A stretch of 64,000 bases of DNA from Diphasiastrum complanatum (taxonomy: Eukaryota; Streptophyta; Lycopodiopsida; Lycopodiales; Lycopodiaceae), in the NCBI GenBank assembly GCA_029204225.1, contig CM055103.1, positions 57,666,529 through 57,730,528 of the forward strand. Reading direction: 5' to 3'. Numbering within the stretch: the first letter of the stretch is position 1; every line of letters starts with the position of its first letter. The translations under genes were made by a program, and so were the position numbers. Below, piece by piece: positions 58,882 to 64,000 of this stretch. The notes below the pieces were generated by a model. The model ran no database searches, was not told where the DNA came from, and worked only from the letters and a program-made list of their open reading frames with translations.

Positions 58882-59652
58882 TCAAGCGAGTATAGGGTTG
58901 TTGATGGCAAATGATTGAACTAGACGTTTATCCTTTGCACGTCCCGCTGCCAACGCCTGCAGATATTCCAAATAGTATAGTTCCCTGTACAAAGGACCTA
59001 CCTTTGCATCCACCAGCTCTGGAGCGGCGATGATCTTTTGATCCTTTGGTGGATAATAGAACGTTACGTAGGATCGTCGTATGCTGTCGCTGTTCACAAT
59101 GGCTCTGTGGTTGGGCCTTTTGTATCTCCCATTCGTAATTATCTACAGTTCATAAACACAGTTCATAAACACAGTGGTATCAACTTTCTTATCTACATGA
59201 GTTAACTGATACAGACCGCAACTCGTGAATTCTTGAAAAGGCTGACAAACTTTAAATTCTGGGCTTGACGTTAGCGAATTCTACAACGAGCTAAACCTTG
59301 TGTGATAGTCTAGTTGAGCATAGAAGGAGACAACTTACGGAAGCACAGTTTCCTTGATTTGCTGTATGTGATCTTAATTATGTCATGAAGACTCAAAACT
59401 ATTTACCTCGATTTGATCTGCCAGATTGACGACGAAAGCATTGGGATGATTTGGAACCAGTGTACTTCTCCACGGTCTCACTAAATTCAGCTGGCTGCTG
59501 TGGCCAGTAGTTGTAATGCCTTTCAGATAATGGAAGAGTGTGAAGCTCCACAAATTCACTCCAGAATTGCGGCTCACTGTCAGTAAGGACCATACGGCTG
59601 CCATAGCCCTCAGCTGCGAGCATTGGCTTTCCAGCATACACAAGTTTCTCGT
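58882..59652 (-). pseudogene. 2-oxoglutarate/Fe(II) dioxygenase pseudogene D5
   Basis: The exon 1 part (59652-59407) encodes AGKPMLAAEGYGSRMVLTDS, EPQFWSEFVELHTLPLSERH and AEFSETVEKYT. It then jumps by deletion to the NHPNAFVVNLADQIE segment, losing the HxD iron site and the frame. The intron (59406-59143, 264 bp) has GT and TAG ends at the same position as in D3. Exon 2 (59142-58882) is fully open for 86 codons plus stop: TNGRYKRPNHRAIVNS has the iron-binding His, and RRS ten residues on is the RxS cosubstrate motif. The N-terminal about 65 residues are missing at 59652. It is a pseudogene, but with the best-preserved terminal exon of the five. Confidence 0.86.
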
Positions 59653-62487
<2,835 letters not shown>

Positions 62488-62900
62488 AATATGGTTGATA
62501 AGAATGCCCTTACTATGTTTGATTTGCTATAAACTGTACGTAGTATTGCTACATAGTATTGCTGTATAGGTTTGATAAAGAATATGATGGGATCTGTCTC
62601 TGATAAACTAGTATTATGATGGCTATGATTACAGATAATGATGTAGTAAAAAAGGTGGTGGGATGTGCTAATATGCTCGTGAGTTACTAATTTTTTGTAT
62701 ACGGTGGGAAATGCTATCGAAAGAATGAAAAGAGATACGATTAATCTACGTAGCTAGCTATTGATAATGATTCTGTCTAGCTTCGAGAGTACTCTATACT
62801 TAAATCAATACTTGCAGTGTGAATGCTTTAGCATGTAGGTGATTCGTTTAAAGCAGCCGAAGATGGATAGTTCACAAGAGATGACTTCAACTCTCATTCA
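62488..62900. repeat. Flank F, copy 2
   Basis: Matches 55121-55545. It places the order A - dioxygenase - block B - flank F in the last unit. Confidence 0.8.
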
Positions 62901-63476
62901 GGTATGACGCTTTACAGAATACAACCAATACGGTGGGTGACCTAACTTGATACCATGATTTTACTTATGTATTTATGATGACTTACAAACCTTGTGCGTA
63001 ATGTTTTTTTAAAGTAATAAAAAAGTATAAGCTGATCCTGCATGCGCAGTAGATAACATGGACATGAGTTTTTTTTAATATTTTTCTCTCTACATGCTAT
63101 CGAAAGAATGAAAAGAGATACGATTAATCTACGTAGCTAGCTATTGATAATGATTCTGTCTAGCTTCGAGAGTACTCTATACTTAAATCAATACTTGCAG
63201 TGTGAATGCTTTAGCATGTAGGTGATTCGTTTAAAGCAGCCGAAGATGGATAGTTCACAAGAGATGACTTCAACTCTCATTCAGGTATGACGCTTTACAG
63301 AATACAACCAATACGGTGGGTGACCTAACTTGATACCATGATTTTACTTATGTATTTATGATGACTTACAAACCTTGTGCGTAATGTTTTTTTAAAGTAA
63401 TAAAAAAGTATAAGCTGATCCTGCATGCGCAGTAGATAACATGGACATGAGTTTTTTTTAATATTTTTCTCTCTAC
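62711..63476. repeat. Perfect 383-bp tandem duplication
   Basis: Units 62711-63093 and 63094-63476 start ATGCTATCGAAAGAATG and end TTTTCTCTCTAC. I find no difference between them on reading through. Confidence 0.93.
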
Positions 63477-64000
63477 ATCTAGTGTCCAGTTAATATAAGT
63501 AAAGTCAAGTAATTATATAGAGCTCGACCATGGTACACTTGAATGGCATGGATTTGCCCAAGTTGTTCGGCACTTGGACTCTCGGTAAACTGATGAGGCT
63601 TGTAGGGGCTAGTATAGCACGGTGGTGCTCTAGTACCTAGCGCTATGACCCTCGGCCAGTCTCTGTCCATCTGTGTAATGAAAGATAGCTGCTTACATGA
63701 AGAATGTATATGTGAAATTATTATGCTCTTTTTGCTCCTTTACTGATCAGTATGGCGTCTGCCCTGATACGGCTTCGTTAAAAAGGGCAGAACGTATTGC
63801 TAAGCTATGAAATGAATGATTGGGAAGATTGGACATACTTGTTTTTAATTCAACCTAGCTGATAAAGTAGTGAATCTTGTTTCGGACATGAATAACAACT
63901 GATGCTCAGCTATGACACTTGTCTTCCTCACGCGACTAACTTGTGCAGTTTTGTTGTGTGGGATGGTGGCACGTAACAGCTGGGTGTCTTAAAACTTGCT
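63477..64000. other. Unassigned end of window
   Basis: No gene, LTR or family repeat recognised. Confidence 0.35.

Overview
This is nuclear DNA from a land plant with a repeat-rich genome. The evidence is the mix of Ty1/Copia and Ty3/Gypsy LTR retrotransposons with plant-type initiator-tRNA primer sites, long (CT)n/(GA)n microsatellites, AT-rich spacers, and intron-bearing remnants of a plant-type 2-oxoglutarate/Fe(II) dioxygenase (2OGD) gene. There are no operons, no ribosome-binding sites and no RNA genes that I can recognise. The species cannot be fixed from the sequence. No intact cellular gene is visible: every coding region is a retrotransposon domain or a pseudogene.

Layout. (1) 1-4447: repeat family A, split by a Copia LTR-plus-leader fragment, ending in dioxygenase remnant D1. 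(2) 4448-5440: Copia RT/RNase H tail. (3) 5469-11086: decayed Gypsy element (protease, RT, RNase H, integrase zinc domain, then an extra downstream ORF). (4) 11670-13716: antisense relative of that extra ORF and an antisense Copia gag. (5) 13717-15857: short LTR-gag-LTR unit with unlike LTRs. (6) 15858-21167: mostly unrecognised spacer with four large CT tracts. (7) 21168-24947: Copia element with gag and protease but a strongly derived pol region. (8) 24948-28281: second copy of repeat A plus D2. (9) 28282-33177: AT-rich spacer, a possible spliced gene remnant, and two Copia RT/RNase H remnants with a 3' LTR. (10) 33178-36752: D3, the most complete dioxygenase pseudogene, and its upstream block B. 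(11) 36641-40342: antisense Gypsy element. (12) 40343-42010: Copia RT remnant and LTR pieces. (13) 42346-45588: antisense LTR-gag array. (14) 45590-51748: a nearly complete, multiply disabled Copia element. (15) 51749-64000: two further units (A, D4, flank; then A, D5, block B, flank) with hairpin-forming insertions and very recent tandem duplications.

Interpretation. The five dioxygenase remnants D1-D5 all lie on the minus strand. The last two sit in the same order within longer repeated units (A - gene - block B - flank). This is best read as an old tandem array of one 2OGD gene that decayed and was broken up by successive retrotransposon insertions. Retention of an intron at one position in D3 and D5 argues for DNA-level duplication, not retroposition. 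The other main points are paired chimeric LTR-gag-LTR units, CT expansions about 25-30 bp downstream of LTR TATA boxes, and Gypsy elements with an ORF in the position where Athila-type elements carry an env-like gene.
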